A stretch of 24,188 bases of DNA, taken from the NCBI GenBank assembly GCA_033850885.1, contig JAWWPG010000017.1, forward strand, positions 1 through 24,188, read 5' to 3'. Shown here piece by piece: positions 1 through 7,052 of this stretch. Origin of the DNA: JAWWPG01 sp033850885 (GTDB taxonomy: Bacteria > Actinomycetota > Actinomycetes > Propionibacteriales > Nocardioidaceae). Made by a program: the position numbers and the translations under genes. The notes under the pieces were generated by a model. The model saw only the letters and a list, made by a program, of their open reading frames with translations, ran no database searches and had not been told where the DNA came from. Position 1 is the stretch's first letter. Every line of letters starts with the position of its first letter.

Positions 1-365
1 TTGTCGATGTGGTGGGTGTAGTCGGCCGGGGTGAGCACCTCGGACTCGTCGACGTAGTCCACGCCGAGGCTCTGCAGGATCTGCGCCTCGACGAAATGCC
101 CGATGCGGGCCTTGGCCATCACCGGGATCGTGACCGCGGAGATGATGCCTTCGATCATGTCGGGGTCGCTCATCCGCGAGACACCGCCCTGGGCGCGAAT
201 GTCAGCGGGCACCCGCTCGAGCGCCATCACGGCAACGGCACCAGCCGCTTCGGCAATGCGGGCCTGCTCAGGGGTGACGACATCCATGATCACGCCGCCC
301 TTGAGCATCTCGGCCATCCCGCGCTTGACCCTGCCGGTGCCGGTCGTCGTCTCGCTGCTTGTCAT
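1..365 (-). CDS. pdxS: PdxS, pyridoxal 5'-phosphate synthase lyase subunit (5' part)
   Basis: This is the N-terminal 121 residues of PdxS; the gene runs off the left edge of the window. PdxS forms the barrel that joins ribose 5-phosphate, glyceraldehyde 3-phosphate and ammonia from PdxT into PLP. The translation shows the family opening GMAEMLKGGVIMDVV and later IPVMAKARIGHFVEAQIL. Asp28 and Lys85 fall where the pentose-binding Asp and the Schiff-base Lys lie in the Bacillus enzyme (offset of 4). The ATG at 365-363 is the only start that keeps the short Thr/Ser-rich tail typical of actinobacteria; no clear Shine-Dalgarno precedes it. It diverges from pdxR, and the 83-bp gap probably holds the shared control region. 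Identity is near certain. Confidence 0.96.
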   Translation of the reverse strand, partial: MTSSETTTGTGRVKRGMAEMLKGGVIMDVVTPEQARIAEAAGAVAVMALERVPADIRAQGGVSRMSDPDMIEGIISAVTIPVMAKARIGHFVEAQILQSLGVDYVDESEVLTPADYTHHID

Positions 366-410
366 GTGCTGGGTTGGGTGCTGTGTCGTCTCTGATGTCA
401 CGGGACCAGT

Positions 411-440
411 CTGCCAGAAAATCGGTACTGCCACTAAGAT
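411..440 (+). promoter_or_regulatory. pdxR promoter with direct-repeat operator candidate
   Basis: The motif CTGCCA occurs at 411-416 and again at 428-433, 17 bp apart and inside similar contexts. TAAGAT at 435-440 fits a -10 element, and the first CTGCCA can act as a -35 with 18 bp spacing. Transcription would start about at the ATG at 449, giving a leaderless mRNA. MocR/PdxR regulators usually bind direct repeats between the divergent pdxR and pdxS genes, so these repeats are the natural operator candidate (inference). Confidence 0.45.
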
Positions 441-448
441 CCAATCCG

Positions 449-1867
449 ATGGGCGAACTCAGGACCAATTCAGGCGCCGCTGACCTCCTCGTCGAGATCC
501 GGCGCGATCTGCGGATCCCGCTGCACCGGCAGATCGAGTCGTCGATCCGGCGCGGCGTCCGGTCCGGCCGGCTCCGGCTCGGGACCGCCCTGCCCTCCAC
601 TCGCGGGCTGGCCGTCGACCTGGGGGTGTCGCGCGGCGTCGTCGTCGAGGCGTACGAGCAGCTGGTGGCCGAGGGCTACCTGACCAGCCGCCCCGGCGGG
701 TACACCCAGGTCGCCATCGGCCCCGAGCCCGACGCCGGTCCCGCCCCCCAGGTCCCGGCGGCAGCGCCCACGATCGACTTCCGGTACGGCCGCGGGGACG
801 CCTCGCACTTCCCGCGCACCGCCTGGCTCCGCTCCGTCCGCCGGGTGCTGCTCGACACGCCCAGCGACCGGTTCGGCGCGTTGACCGGCCGCGGGGCCCA
901 CGAGCTGCACGCCGCCCTCGCGGACTACCTCAACCGGGCGCGGGGTACGTCGGCGCAACCCGCCAACCTGGTGATCTGCAACGGCTTCGCCCAGGGCATC
1001 GCCCTCCTCCTTCAGGTGCTCGCCGAGTCCGGCGCCCGGCGGGTGGTGGTGGAGGACCCCTCGTCGGTCGAGGACGCGCGGCAGATCGCCGTATCCGCCG
1101 GACTCGACGTCGTCGGGGTGCCGGTCGGACCGGACGGCATCGAGGTGTCGGCACTGCGCGGCATCGACGCCGATGCGGTCATCCTCACGCCCGCGCACCA
1201 GTGGCCGACCGGCGCGGTGCTCTCCCCCGAGGCCCGCTCCGCGATCCTGCACTGGGCGGAGAAGCGCCAGGCGCTCGTGATCGAGGACGACTACGACGCA
1301 GAGTACCGCTACGACCGGGCCCCGATCGGCGCGATGCAGGGGGTCGCCCCCCACCTGGTTGTCTACGCCGGCACCGCCAGCAAGACGCTCGCGCCGGGGC
1401 TCCGCCTCGGCTGGCTGGTGCTGCCCGCGACGCTGGTGGACCGGGTTGCCCGGGCGAAGCTGGCCGCCGACCGCGGCTCGGCCATCCTCGACCAGCTCAC
1501 CTTCGCGGACTTCCTCGCCCGCGGCGAGTTCGACCGCCACCTGAGGCGGATGCGCCCCATCTACCGGCGACGCCGCGACACCCTGCTCGACGCGCTCGGC
1601 GGGCGGCTCCCCGACTTCCGGCCCACCGGAGTGTCGGCCGGCTTCCACCTGGTGACGTGGCTGCCGCCCGACCTCGGCGAGGAACCGGTGGTCGAAGCCG
1701 CCGCCGAACGCGGAGTCGGCGTCTACGGGATCGCACCGTTCCGCGGCACCCACCCGGGAGGGCAGGGCCTCATCTTCGGCTACGCCGGTCTCGACGAGGA
1801 AACGATCGTCACGGGCGTCGACATCCTGGCCGAGGTCGTCGCCGATCTTCGCCACCGACCGACGTAG
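449..1867 (+). CDS. pdxR: PdxR-type MocR regulator (GntR HTH + aminotransferase domain)
   Basis: This 472-residue transcription factor has the MocR layout. An N-terminal GntR winged helix (about residues 10-80, with PSTRGLAVDLGVSRGVVVEA) is joined to a class I aminotransferase-like domain (about 110-465). PLP-site motifs are visible: VIEDDYDAEYRYD and YAGTASKTLAPGLRLGW, in which Lys312 is the predicted PLP lysine. PdxR proteins sense PLP and control the divergent PLP synthase genes, and here pdxS is directly divergent. An upstream in-frame ATG at 359 would overlap the start of pdxS and add a low-complexity tail. The ATG at 449, sitting just after a -10-like TAAGAT, is preferred and implies leaderless translation. 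The ligand and activator/repressor role are inferred from family and context. Confidence 0.9.
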   Translation: MGELRTNSGAADLLVEIRRDLRIPLHRQIESSIRRGVRSGRLRLGTALPSTRGLAVDLGVSRGVVVEAYEQLVAEGYLTSRPGGYTQVAIGPEPDAGPAPQVPAAAPTIDFRYGRGDASHFPRTAWLRSVRRVLLDTPSDRFGALTGRGAHELHAALADYLNRARGTSAQPANLVICNGFAQGIALLLQVLAESGARRVVVEDPSSVEDARQIAVSAGLDVVGVPVGPDGIEVSALRGIDADAVILTPAHQWPTGAVLSPEARSAILHWAEKRQALVIEDDYDAEYRYDRAPIGAMQGVAPHLVVYAGTASKTLAPGLRLGWLVLPATLVDRVARAKLAADRGSAILDQLTFADFLARGEFDRHLRRMRPIYRRRRDTLLDALGGRLPDFRPTGVSAGFHLVTWLPPDLGEEPVVEAAAERGVGVYGIAPFRGTHPGGQGLIFGYAGLDEETIVTGVDILAEVVADLRHRPT

Positions 1868-1891
1868 CCCGTCCTCGCCCCCGCAATTGCT

Positions 1892-1920
1892 GCGACATCC
1901 CGGCCGCCGCCGGTTAACGT
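1892..1920 (+). promoter_or_regulatory. Leaderless promoter of the phosphotransferase gene
   Basis: GCGACA at 1892-1897 and TAACGT at 1915-1920 are separated by 17 bp and resemble -35 and -10 boxes. The predicted start of transcription, 7 nt past the -10, is exactly the GTG at 1927. No Shine-Dalgarno lies between, so this looks like a leaderless mRNA and it supports the GTG start. Confidence 0.5.
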
Positions 1921-1926
1921 TCGGCG

Positions 1927-2931
1927 GTGTCCACCTCCATGCCGACGATCTGGAACAGCCAGCCCTGGCGCGACGAGGTCGAGGCCTGGATCCGCGACTC
2001 GGTCACCGCCGCAGGTCACGAGCTCACCGGACCGGTCGAACAGGTCCGGGTGCGGATGTGGTCGACGCAGCTCACGGTCAAGACCACCGCCGGGCTGGTG
2101 TGGTTCAAGGAGAACCACCCGGGCCAACGGGCCGAGGCCGCGGTCGTCGACGAGCTCGCCCGGTTGGCGCCCGACCACGTCGTCAAACCTCTTGCCGCCG
2201 AACGGTCTCGCGGCTGGTTGCTCACGCCTGACCACGGGCGAACGCTCGCCACCTTGGCCAGCATCGACGAGGACACCTGGTGTCGGGTGGTCGCCGAGTT
2301 CGCTGACCTGCAGCGCCGCGTCGCCGACCACCGCGAGGAGCTGATGAACGCGGGACTCCTGCCACTCCTGCCCGAGATGGCCGCCGAGTACATCGAGGAC
2401 CAGATCGCCCGGATGCGAGGTCTCGCGCCGGGCGACCTCGCGTACGTCGGTCCAGAGCTCGCGGAGCGCGTCCTGCGCGCGCTCCCCGCCGTAGGCGAGA
2501 CGGCCCGGAGACTGGCGGCCGCGGCACCGCCCGTGGCGTCCCTCGATCACAACGACCTGCACCAGAACAACGTGTTCATCCCGCATGCCGACGAGACGAC
2601 GTTGCGGTTCTTCGACTTCGGTGACGCGTTCTGGGCTCACCCGTTCACCACTCTTTCCGTGCCGGTCGGCGTGCTCTGCCGGGACTGGAAGACCGAGCCG
2701 CACGACCCGCGCATCGTGCGGGTCGTCGACAGCTACCTCGAGGTGTGGTCGGACCTGGGCCAGCCGGCCGAGCTGCGGGAGGCGGCCCGGTTGGCCCAGG
2801 AGATGTACCCCGTGCACCGCTTCGAGTCCTGGCGGCGCATTCTGGAGGGCAGCCCGCGCGACGAGCATCCAGACGTGTCCGAGACCCTGGAGTACTGGTT
2901 GGGCCGGCTCGCAGACATCTCCGCCAGGTGA
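1927..2931 (+). CDS. Aminoglycoside phosphotransferase (APH)-family kinase
   Basis: This is a 334-residue protein with the APH/choline-kinase fold. The catalytic loop reads LDHNDLHQNNVF, with catalytic Asp210 and metal-binding Asn215. The Mg-binding segment is FFDFGDAFWAHP (Asp230 and Asp233). The N-lobe has VWFKENHP, where Lys61 may be the ATP-binding lysine, and a hinge near GWLLTPDHG. The family phosphorylates small-molecule hydroxyls such as sugars, antibiotics, choline or homoserine; nothing here fixes the substrate, and resistance should not be assumed. The GTG at 1927 is placed exactly by a leaderless promoter; an ATG at 1939 is the alternative start. It lies 59 bp after pdxR on the same strand but has its own promoter, and it converges on the membrane-protein gene at 2957 with only 25 bp between. 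Confidence 0.8.
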   Translation: MSTSMPTIWNSQPWRDEVEAWIRDSVTAAGHELTGPVEQVRVRMWSTQLTVKTTAGLVWFKENHPGQRAEAAVVDELARLAPDHVVKPLAAERSRGWLLTPDHGRTLATLASIDEDTWCRVVAEFADLQRRVADHREELMNAGLLPLLPEMAAEYIEDQIARMRGLAPGDLAYVGPELAERVLRALPAVGETARRLAAAAPPVASLDHNDLHQNNVFIPHADETTLRFFDFGDAFWAHPFTTLSVPVGVLCRDWKTEPHDPRIVRVVDSYLEVWSDLGQPAELREAARLAQEMYPVHRFESWRRILEGSPRDEHPDVSETLEYWLGRLADISAR

Positions 2932-2956
2932 CAGTGACTCCCGGCGCCACCTCGGC

Positions 2957-3490
2957 TCACGCGGTGCGGCCGAAGTCGGGCCGGTCGTCGAAGTCGATCA
3001 TGTCGGGCACCTCGGCGTGGCCGGCCAGGTGGAGCCACCTCACCCGCCGACGCGAGTGCAGGCGTCGCGTGTTGGCCGCCACGTCGTTGTAGATCCGCCG
3101 CGCCATCCCGGCCTTGCGGGCAGCATCGACGAGCTCACCCATCAGCGGCTCCTCGTCGGGGGGCGGGAGGTCGACCGCGAAGAGGGCAGCCGTCAGCTCC
3201 GACTCGGCGAGCCAACGCTCATCGTCGCGCCCCGCGCTCTCCCGGGATGCCCTCGCCGCCTCCAGCAGCACCAGCGCCGATGCGGGGTCGGTGAGCCCCC
3301 CGCTCGCCAGCTCACCCGCCACGGAGGCTCGATGTTGCAGCATCGCCTCGAGCGAGGCCCTCGCCGCCTCGAGGCGCAGATGCATCCGGTCGAGGCGGCC
3401 CGCAGTCCAGGTGCACCAGAGCCCGAGCAGCAGGGCGGCGACCACGAGCAGGGTCAGCACGACCGTCAGCCACAGCGGGATGCCGCCCAT
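2957..3490 (-). CDS. Small membrane-anchored protein linked to pimA
   Basis: This 177-residue protein has one N-terminal transmembrane helix (about residues 5-28). A long helical stretch rich in Ala, Leu, Arg and Glu follows (33-110), and then a C-terminal segment reading ARRIYNDVAANTRRLHSRR. That last part resembles the end of LemA-like proteins, but the resemblance is too short for a firm assignment. Its ATG shares one base with the pimA stop (TGATG), so it is translationally coupled to pimA. In M. tuberculosis the gene after pimA also encodes a membrane protein (Rv2609c, with a Nudix domain); no Nudix motif is visible here. A role at the membrane alongside PIM synthesis is inferred from position only. 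Confidence 0.75.
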   Translation of the reverse strand: MGGIPLWLTVVLTLLVVAALLLGLWCTWTAGRLDRMHLRLEAARASLEAMLQHRASVAGELASGGLTDPASALVLLEAARASRESAGRDDERWLAESELTAALFAVDLPPPDEEPLMGELVDAARKAGMARRIYNDVAANTRRLHSRRRVRWLHLAGHAEVPDMIDFDDRPDFGRTA

Positions 3491-4614
3491 CAGCGACCTC
3501 CCGGAGCCACCGCAACCACCGCCGAGTAGACCGCCTCGATGTCGCCGACGAGCTCACTCCAGTCATAGCGTTTCACGGCCACCGCCGCGCGCTCGCGCAT
3601 CGACGTACGGCGTTGCGGGTCGTCGAGCAGCGAGCCGACGGCCCGCGCGAGGTCCAGGGGATCCCCCACCGCGAAGAGCTCGCCGAGCTCGCCGCCCCCG
3701 AGCACCGCCCGGAACGCCGGCAGGGCGCTCGCCGCGACGGCCGCGCCGGCAGCCATCGCCTCGACGAGGACGACTCCGAAGCTCTCGCCGCCGATCTGCG
3801 GCGCGACGTAGACGGTCGCCGACGACAGCAGCCGGGCCCGGTCGACGTCGGTGACCTGACCGAGGAACTCGACCCGGGACAGCACCTCCCCTGGCTGGTC
3901 GGACCACGCATCGGCCCTGCCGCGGCCGGCTACCAGCAGCCTGGTGGTCGGATGTCGAGCCAGCACCGCGGGAAGCGCGGCCATCAGCACGGCAAGACCC
4001 TTTCGCGGCTCCTCGGTCCTGCCCAGGAAGGCGATCGTCGGTCCCGGGGACATCCACTCCTCCCGCGGCGTCGCCTCCGCGAAGGGGGCGCACCAGACAC
4101 CGTTGGGGATCACCACGGGTTCGCCGCCCACATGCTGGACGAGCGTCGCTCGGGCCGCCTCCGACACGGCGATGCGGGCGGTAATCTTCTCCATCGAGGG
4201 CCGCAACAGGCTCGCCGTCGACGACATCGCCCGCGACCTCGGCGTCGCCGAGTGGAACGTGCCGACAACCGGCACATCGCTTGCCCATAAGGCGATCAGT
4301 GACACGCTCGGCGACGAGGGCTCATGCACATGGAGTACGTCGAACTTCCCCTCGGCCAACCATCGGCGTACCCGCGCGACGGCGCGTGGACCGAAGGCGA
4401 CCCTCGCCACGGAGCCGTTCCACCTGACGGGCACCGCCCTCCCCGCACTGGTCACGTAGTCCGGCAGCTCGTCGGACCGCTCCCCCGGCGCCAGCACGGC
4501 AACCTCGTGACCGCGGTCGTGCAGGACGGCGGCCAGGTCCCGCACGTGGTTCTGCACACCGCCCGGCACGTCCAGCGAGTAGGGGCACACCAGCCCGATG
4601 CGCAGCGGCCTCAC
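3490..4614 (-). CDS. pimA: PimA, phosphatidyl-myo-inositol alpha-mannosyltransferase
   Basis: This 374-residue GT4 enzyme adds the first mannose, from GDP-mannose, to phosphatidylinositol on the inner face of the membrane; this is the first step of PIM synthesis. The N-terminal Rossmann domain begins RIGLVCPYSLDVPGGVQNHV, with the glycine loop for the lipid headgroup. VGTFHSATPRSRA contains His121. The C-terminal domain holds GRTEEPRKGL (Arg199, Lys205) and GGESFGVVLVEAMAAG, whose E-x7-E pair is Glu277/Glu285. These residues match the catalytic and donor-binding residues of mycobacterial PimA with a constant offset of 3. The start is a GTG inside a 4-bp GTGA overlap with the patA stop, and its stop overlaps the next gene. 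It is therefore the middle of a tightly coupled pgsA-patA-pimA operon. Confidence 0.95.
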   Translation of the reverse strand: MRPLRIGLVCPYSLDVPGGVQNHVRDLAAVLHDRGHEVAVLAPGERSDELPDYVTSAGRAVPVRWNGSVARVAFGPRAVARVRRWLAEGKFDVLHVHEPSSPSVSLIALWASDVPVVGTFHSATPRSRAMSSTASLLRPSMEKITARIAVSEAARATLVQHVGGEPVVIPNGVWCAPFAEATPREEWMSPGPTIAFLGRTEEPRKGLAVLMAALPAVLARHPTTRLLVAGRGRADAWSDQPGEVLSRVEFLGQVTDVDRARLLSSATVYVAPQIGGESFGVVLVEAMAAGAAVAASALPAFRAVLGGGELGELFAVGDPLDLARAVGSLLDDPQRRTSMRERAAVAVKRYDWSELVGDIEAVYSAVVAVAPGGR

Positions 4615-5513
4615 CCCGGGGACCTCTCGAGGTCGGCCACGAAGACCTTCTGCAGCATGTGCCAGTCCTGCGGAGCGCGCCGGATCCCGCTGCTGAACAG
4701 GTCCGCCACCTGCTGGGTCATCGCGGCCACGCCACCCGGTCCATAGACGGGCTCGACGGGATCGCTGATGTCAAGATGCAGCAACGGGCCCCGGTAGGTC
4801 GGCGTCGCCACGATGAGAGGAAGCTTGGCGATCCGCGCGAGCGTCGCCGGTCCCCCGGGTAGCCGGGCGGCCTCATCGAGGAGCGACACCTCCACCCCCT
4901 CCTTGCCGAACGACCGGTCCGCGAGCAGGCAGACCACCCGGCCCCGGTCGAGCGCCGCGCGCATGGCAGTCAGCGGGTTGCCGGACCCGGACAGGGCCAC
5001 CACCTCCATGCCGAGCTCGGCACGGTAGGCCACGAAGCGGTCGAACAGGGACTCCGGCTTCAGCCGTTCCGCCACGGTCGAGACCGGGAGGCCGGTGAGG
5101 CACGCCCACGCACCGGCTAGGTCCCAGTTGGCCATGTGCGGGAGGGCCACGACCGCGCCGCGTCCCCGGGCATGCACCTCGCGCAGCACCGACTCGTTGC
5201 TGGTCACCACCATGTCGACGATCCGGCGTTGCGACCAGGAAGGCAGCCGGAACGCCTCATGCCAGTAACGGAAGTACGACCTCATCGCGTCGTGGGACAG
5301 GGACCTCAGCTCCCCGTGTCCGAGGTCCGGGACGGCCCGCCGGAGGTTCGCCTCGAGCTGGCTGACACCGGTGCCCTGCTGCCGCCACACCCGGTCGGCC
5401 GTACTCTCGAGCAACCGCTCGGCCACCAGCTCCGGCGAGTGGCGAGTCACCGCCCAGGCCAGGGTGAAGGCGTTGTCGACGAACCTGGGGCGGGGTGGGC
5501 GGCGCCGTATCAA
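4611..5513 (-). CDS. PatA-type phosphatidylinositol mannoside acyltransferase
   Basis: This LpxL/HtrB-family acyltransferase transfers a fatty acyl chain to a mannose of PIM1/PIM2. The family motif H-x4-D is seen as VALPHMANWDLAG. The frame is open back to 5603, but that would overlap pgsA by 94 bp with a Gly/Ala-rich tail. A TTG at 5513 overlaps the pgsA stop as TTGA, the same 4-bp coupling used by the neighbouring genes, and gives a 300-residue protein of family length. With this start the motif residues are His126 and Asp131, which as I recall is the numbering in M. smegmatis PatA. TTG is a rare start, so translation probably depends on coupling to pgsA. The protein is expected to sit at the inner membrane face next to PimA. 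Confidence 0.88.
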   Translation of the reverse strand: MIRRRPPRPRFVDNAFTLAWAVTRHSPELVAERLLESTADRVWRQQGTGVSQLEANLRRAVPDLGHGELRSLSHDAMRSYFRYWHEAFRLPSWSQRRIVDMVVTSNESVLREVHARGRGAVVALPHMANWDLAGAWACLTGLPVSTVAERLKPESLFDRFVAYRAELGMEVVALSGSGNPLTAMRAALDRGRVVCLLADRSFGKEGVEVSLLDEAARLPGGPATLARIAKLPLIVATPTYRGPLLHLDISDPVEPVYGPGGVAAMTQQVADLFSSGIRRAPQDWHMLQKVFVADLERSPG

Positions 5514-6130
5514 GGCAGCTGCCGGGTCTCCGCGAGAGCTTGCCGCCGTACCAGGAAGACCCGCTGCACCACTGTCACCGTGCTCGCCGCGGCCAGCACC
5601 CAAAGCACGATCGTGAGCAGGATCGTCTGGTTGAGCACGTCGGCGAAGAACGTGAAGACGAGGATGGCCGCCAGCCGGTCGGCGCGCTCGGCGATGCCCA
5701 CCTTGGCGTTCATGCCGAGGCTCTCGGCCTTCGCCCTCGTGTATGACGTCACCGACCCCATCACGAGGGCCCAGAGCGCCACGTAGCCCAGGATGAGGTC
5801 GCCCCCGTCACCGAAGAACCAGATCGCCAGGCCGGCGAAGATCGCCGCGTCCCCGAACCGGTCGAGGGTCGAGTCGAGGAAGGCCCCCCACTTCGACGTC
5901 ACGCCGAGGGTGCGCGCCATGTAGCCGTCCATCAGGTCCGAGAACACGAACACGGTGATCACGACCACGCCGAGCCACAGGTGCCCCGTCGGGAAGAAGG
6001 CGAGTGCGCCGACCACGACCCCGAGGGTCCCGACGATCGTCACCATGTCCGGCGAGACGCCGAGCCTGATCAGCAGATTTGCCACCGGCGTGACGACCTT
6101 GGTCCAGAAGGTGCGAAAGCGATCGAGCAT
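5510..6130 (-). CDS. pgsA: PgsA, CDP-alcohol phosphatidyltransferase (phosphatidylinositol phosphate synthase)
   Basis: This 206-residue integral membrane enzyme is predicted to join CDP-diacylglycerol and inositol 1-phosphate to make phosphatidylinositol phosphate. The full CDP-alcohol phosphotransferase signature D-x2-DG-x2-AR-x8-G-x3-D-x3-D is present at residues 65-90 (SDLMDGYMAR, then WGAFLDSTLD). All four metal-binding Asp residues are intact (65, 68, 86, 90). Several hydrophobic helices follow, consistent with the six-helix fold. The position directly before PatA and PimA selects the inositol-lipid enzyme over phosphatidylglycerophosphate synthases of the same family. A purine-rich AAGGAAG lies about 15 nt upstream of the ATG, farther than ideal. 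TAGCAT at 6184-6179 is a possible -10. Confidence 0.93.
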   Translation of the reverse strand: MLDRFRTFWTKVVTPVANLLIRLGVSPDMVTIVGTLGVVVGALAFFPTGHLWLGVVVITVFVFSDLMDGYMARTLGVTSKWGAFLDSTLDRFGDAAIFAGLAIWFFGDGGDLILGYVALWALVMGSVTSYTRAKAESLGMNAKVGIAERADRLAAILVFTFFADVLNQTILLTIVLWVLAAASTVTVVQRVFLVRRQALAETRQLP

Positions 6131-6223
6131 GGTCGGTGTCGCTGCTTCCTTGCTGGGCAGTGTCGCGCGGTTCAGTCGATGCTACCGGCCCGGGGCCTGC
6201 CGTAGGGTGCACCGCAGACGTCC

Positions 6224-6646
6224 TCACGGATGTAGCCGAGCACCCTTCAAGATCTTGTCGGCTGCGTTCTTCGGTGCATGCAGGCCGAGACCGACCAGCC
6301 GGAGCGCGTCACCGGGAACAGCCCGGACCGCTGCCCGGTTGTCGCGATCGTTGCCGGTCGAGAACAGCTCCTCGGTGAACACCGAGACCGTCACTGCCCG
6401 CGCGAGCGCCCGCCGGTGCGCCGCCTGCACGGTCGCCTCGTCACCGGCGAACACCAGGACGGGCTGGCGAAACATCGGCAGGTACTCGGTGCCATCGGCA
6501 TCGGCGTACGGCTCACCAACGAGATCGGGGTTGGTGCCGGCGATCCCGCTGACCAGGAACGCCGTGACGTTCAGGCGCTGCCAGCTCTCGAGGTCCTCGC
6601 GGAGCAGCACCGCGATCCTCGTGTCGAAACGAACCGGCTCTGTCAT
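6224..6646 (-). CDS. DUF2000-family protein (PTH2-like fold)
   Basis: This 140-residue protein matches the DUF2000 pattern as I know it. It begins RFDTRIAVLLREDLESWQRL, has FLVSGIAG, EYLPMFRQPVLVFAG and VFTEELFSTGND, and ends with ALRLVGLGLHAPKNAADKILK. Members are related in fold to peptidyl-tRNA hydrolase 2, but no enzymatic role is established. The reading frame is open up to 6853, yet the ATG at 6646 has a good Shine-Dalgarno (AGGGAG, about 6 nt upstream). The upstream extension encodes only the inverted repeats at 6712-6799, so the short start is chosen. It lies 93 bp upstream of pgsA on the same strand and could be co-transcribed. There is no evidence that it takes part in PIM synthesis. 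Confidence 0.82.
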   Translation of the reverse strand: MTEPVRFDTRIAVLLREDLESWQRLNVTAFLVSGIAGTNPDLVGEPYADADGTEYLPMFRQPVLVFAGDEATVQAAHRRALARAVTVSVFTEELFSTGNDRDNRAAVRAVPGDALRLVGLGLHAPKNAADKILKGARLHP

Positions 6647-6711
6647 TTGCGGCTCCCTCTGGTGGCGTCCCCATGGCTGGCGTGCTCGGTGCGGTCGGGC
6701 CGACACGCGGT

Positions 6712-6799
6712 GCGTTTGCCTGGCAAGCCAGGCAAGCGCACCGTTTGCCAGGCAGGCCTGCCTGGCAAACGATGTATCCCCCTGGCTCGCCAGGCAAAC
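6712..6799. repeat. Cluster of three inverted repeats built on GCCWGGCAAAC
   Basis: Five copies of the 11-mer GCCWGGCAAAC (one with a G at position 10) lie in 88 bp. They are at 6714-6724 (inverted), 6727-6737, 6743-6753 (inverted), 6760-6770 and 6789-6799. The middle pair makes a perfect 28-bp palindrome at 6743-6770. The first pair makes a 13-bp stem with a 2-nt loop at 6712-6739. The last half-site is paired with a 6-bp CCTGGC arm at 6781-6786. It could be a multi-site operator for the flanking genes, a REP-like hairpin cluster, or an RNA structure in a transcript leader. Confidence 0.85.
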
Positions 6800-6918
6800 C
6801 GCCCGCGGGAGGGTGGCTCGTCCGGTTGCCCCCGCACCGACCCGGCACTTCACGCGTCAGGTGGGGTGAGCCCGGCCCGGTTCGCGAGCACCCGTCAAGG
6901 CGGCGCATCCGTCACCAC

Positions 6919-6950
6919 AACCCCTTGTGCCGTCAACCCCTTGTGCCGTC
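6919..6950. repeat. Perfect 16-bp tandem duplication
   Basis: AACCCCTTGTGCCGTC occurs twice head to tail (6919-6934 and 6935-6950), about 100 bp upstream of the EF-G paralogue start. Each copy contains TTGTGC, which could serve as a -35, or it may be a duplicated protein-binding site. Confidence 0.85.
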
Positions 6951-7052
6951 GCCGCTGCGGGTGAAGGGTAGAGGCTCGAGAGAGACCCGGCCAGCCGGCC
7001 CGCTCGGTGCCCGGGCGGCAGGTCGCCGTACCCCATGCGAAGGAGTGGTCAG

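Larger units (their letters stand above)
6647..7052. other. Divergent intergenic region between the DUF2000 gene and the EF-G paralogue
   Basis: This 406-bp region carries the divergent start regions of the DUF2000 gene (minus) and the EF-G paralogue (plus). It contains an array of inverted GCCWGGCAAAC motifs near the DUF2000 side and a 16-bp tandem duplication nearer the EF-G side. Reading frames here are open only because the repeats and high GC lack stops; I see no supported gene. Confidence 0.7.

Noticed and set aside
470..1855. Long minus-strand open frame (461 codons) opposite pdxR
   Set aside because: It is the antisense shadow of pdxR: Arg/Gly/Asp-rich with no motif. The plus-strand gene has clear HTH and PLP motifs.
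1927..2931. Antibiotic-resistance determinant (aminoglycoside phosphotransferase)
   Set aside because: The fold is right, but the family is broad and no resistance-specific motif or mobile context was seen, so only the family is called.
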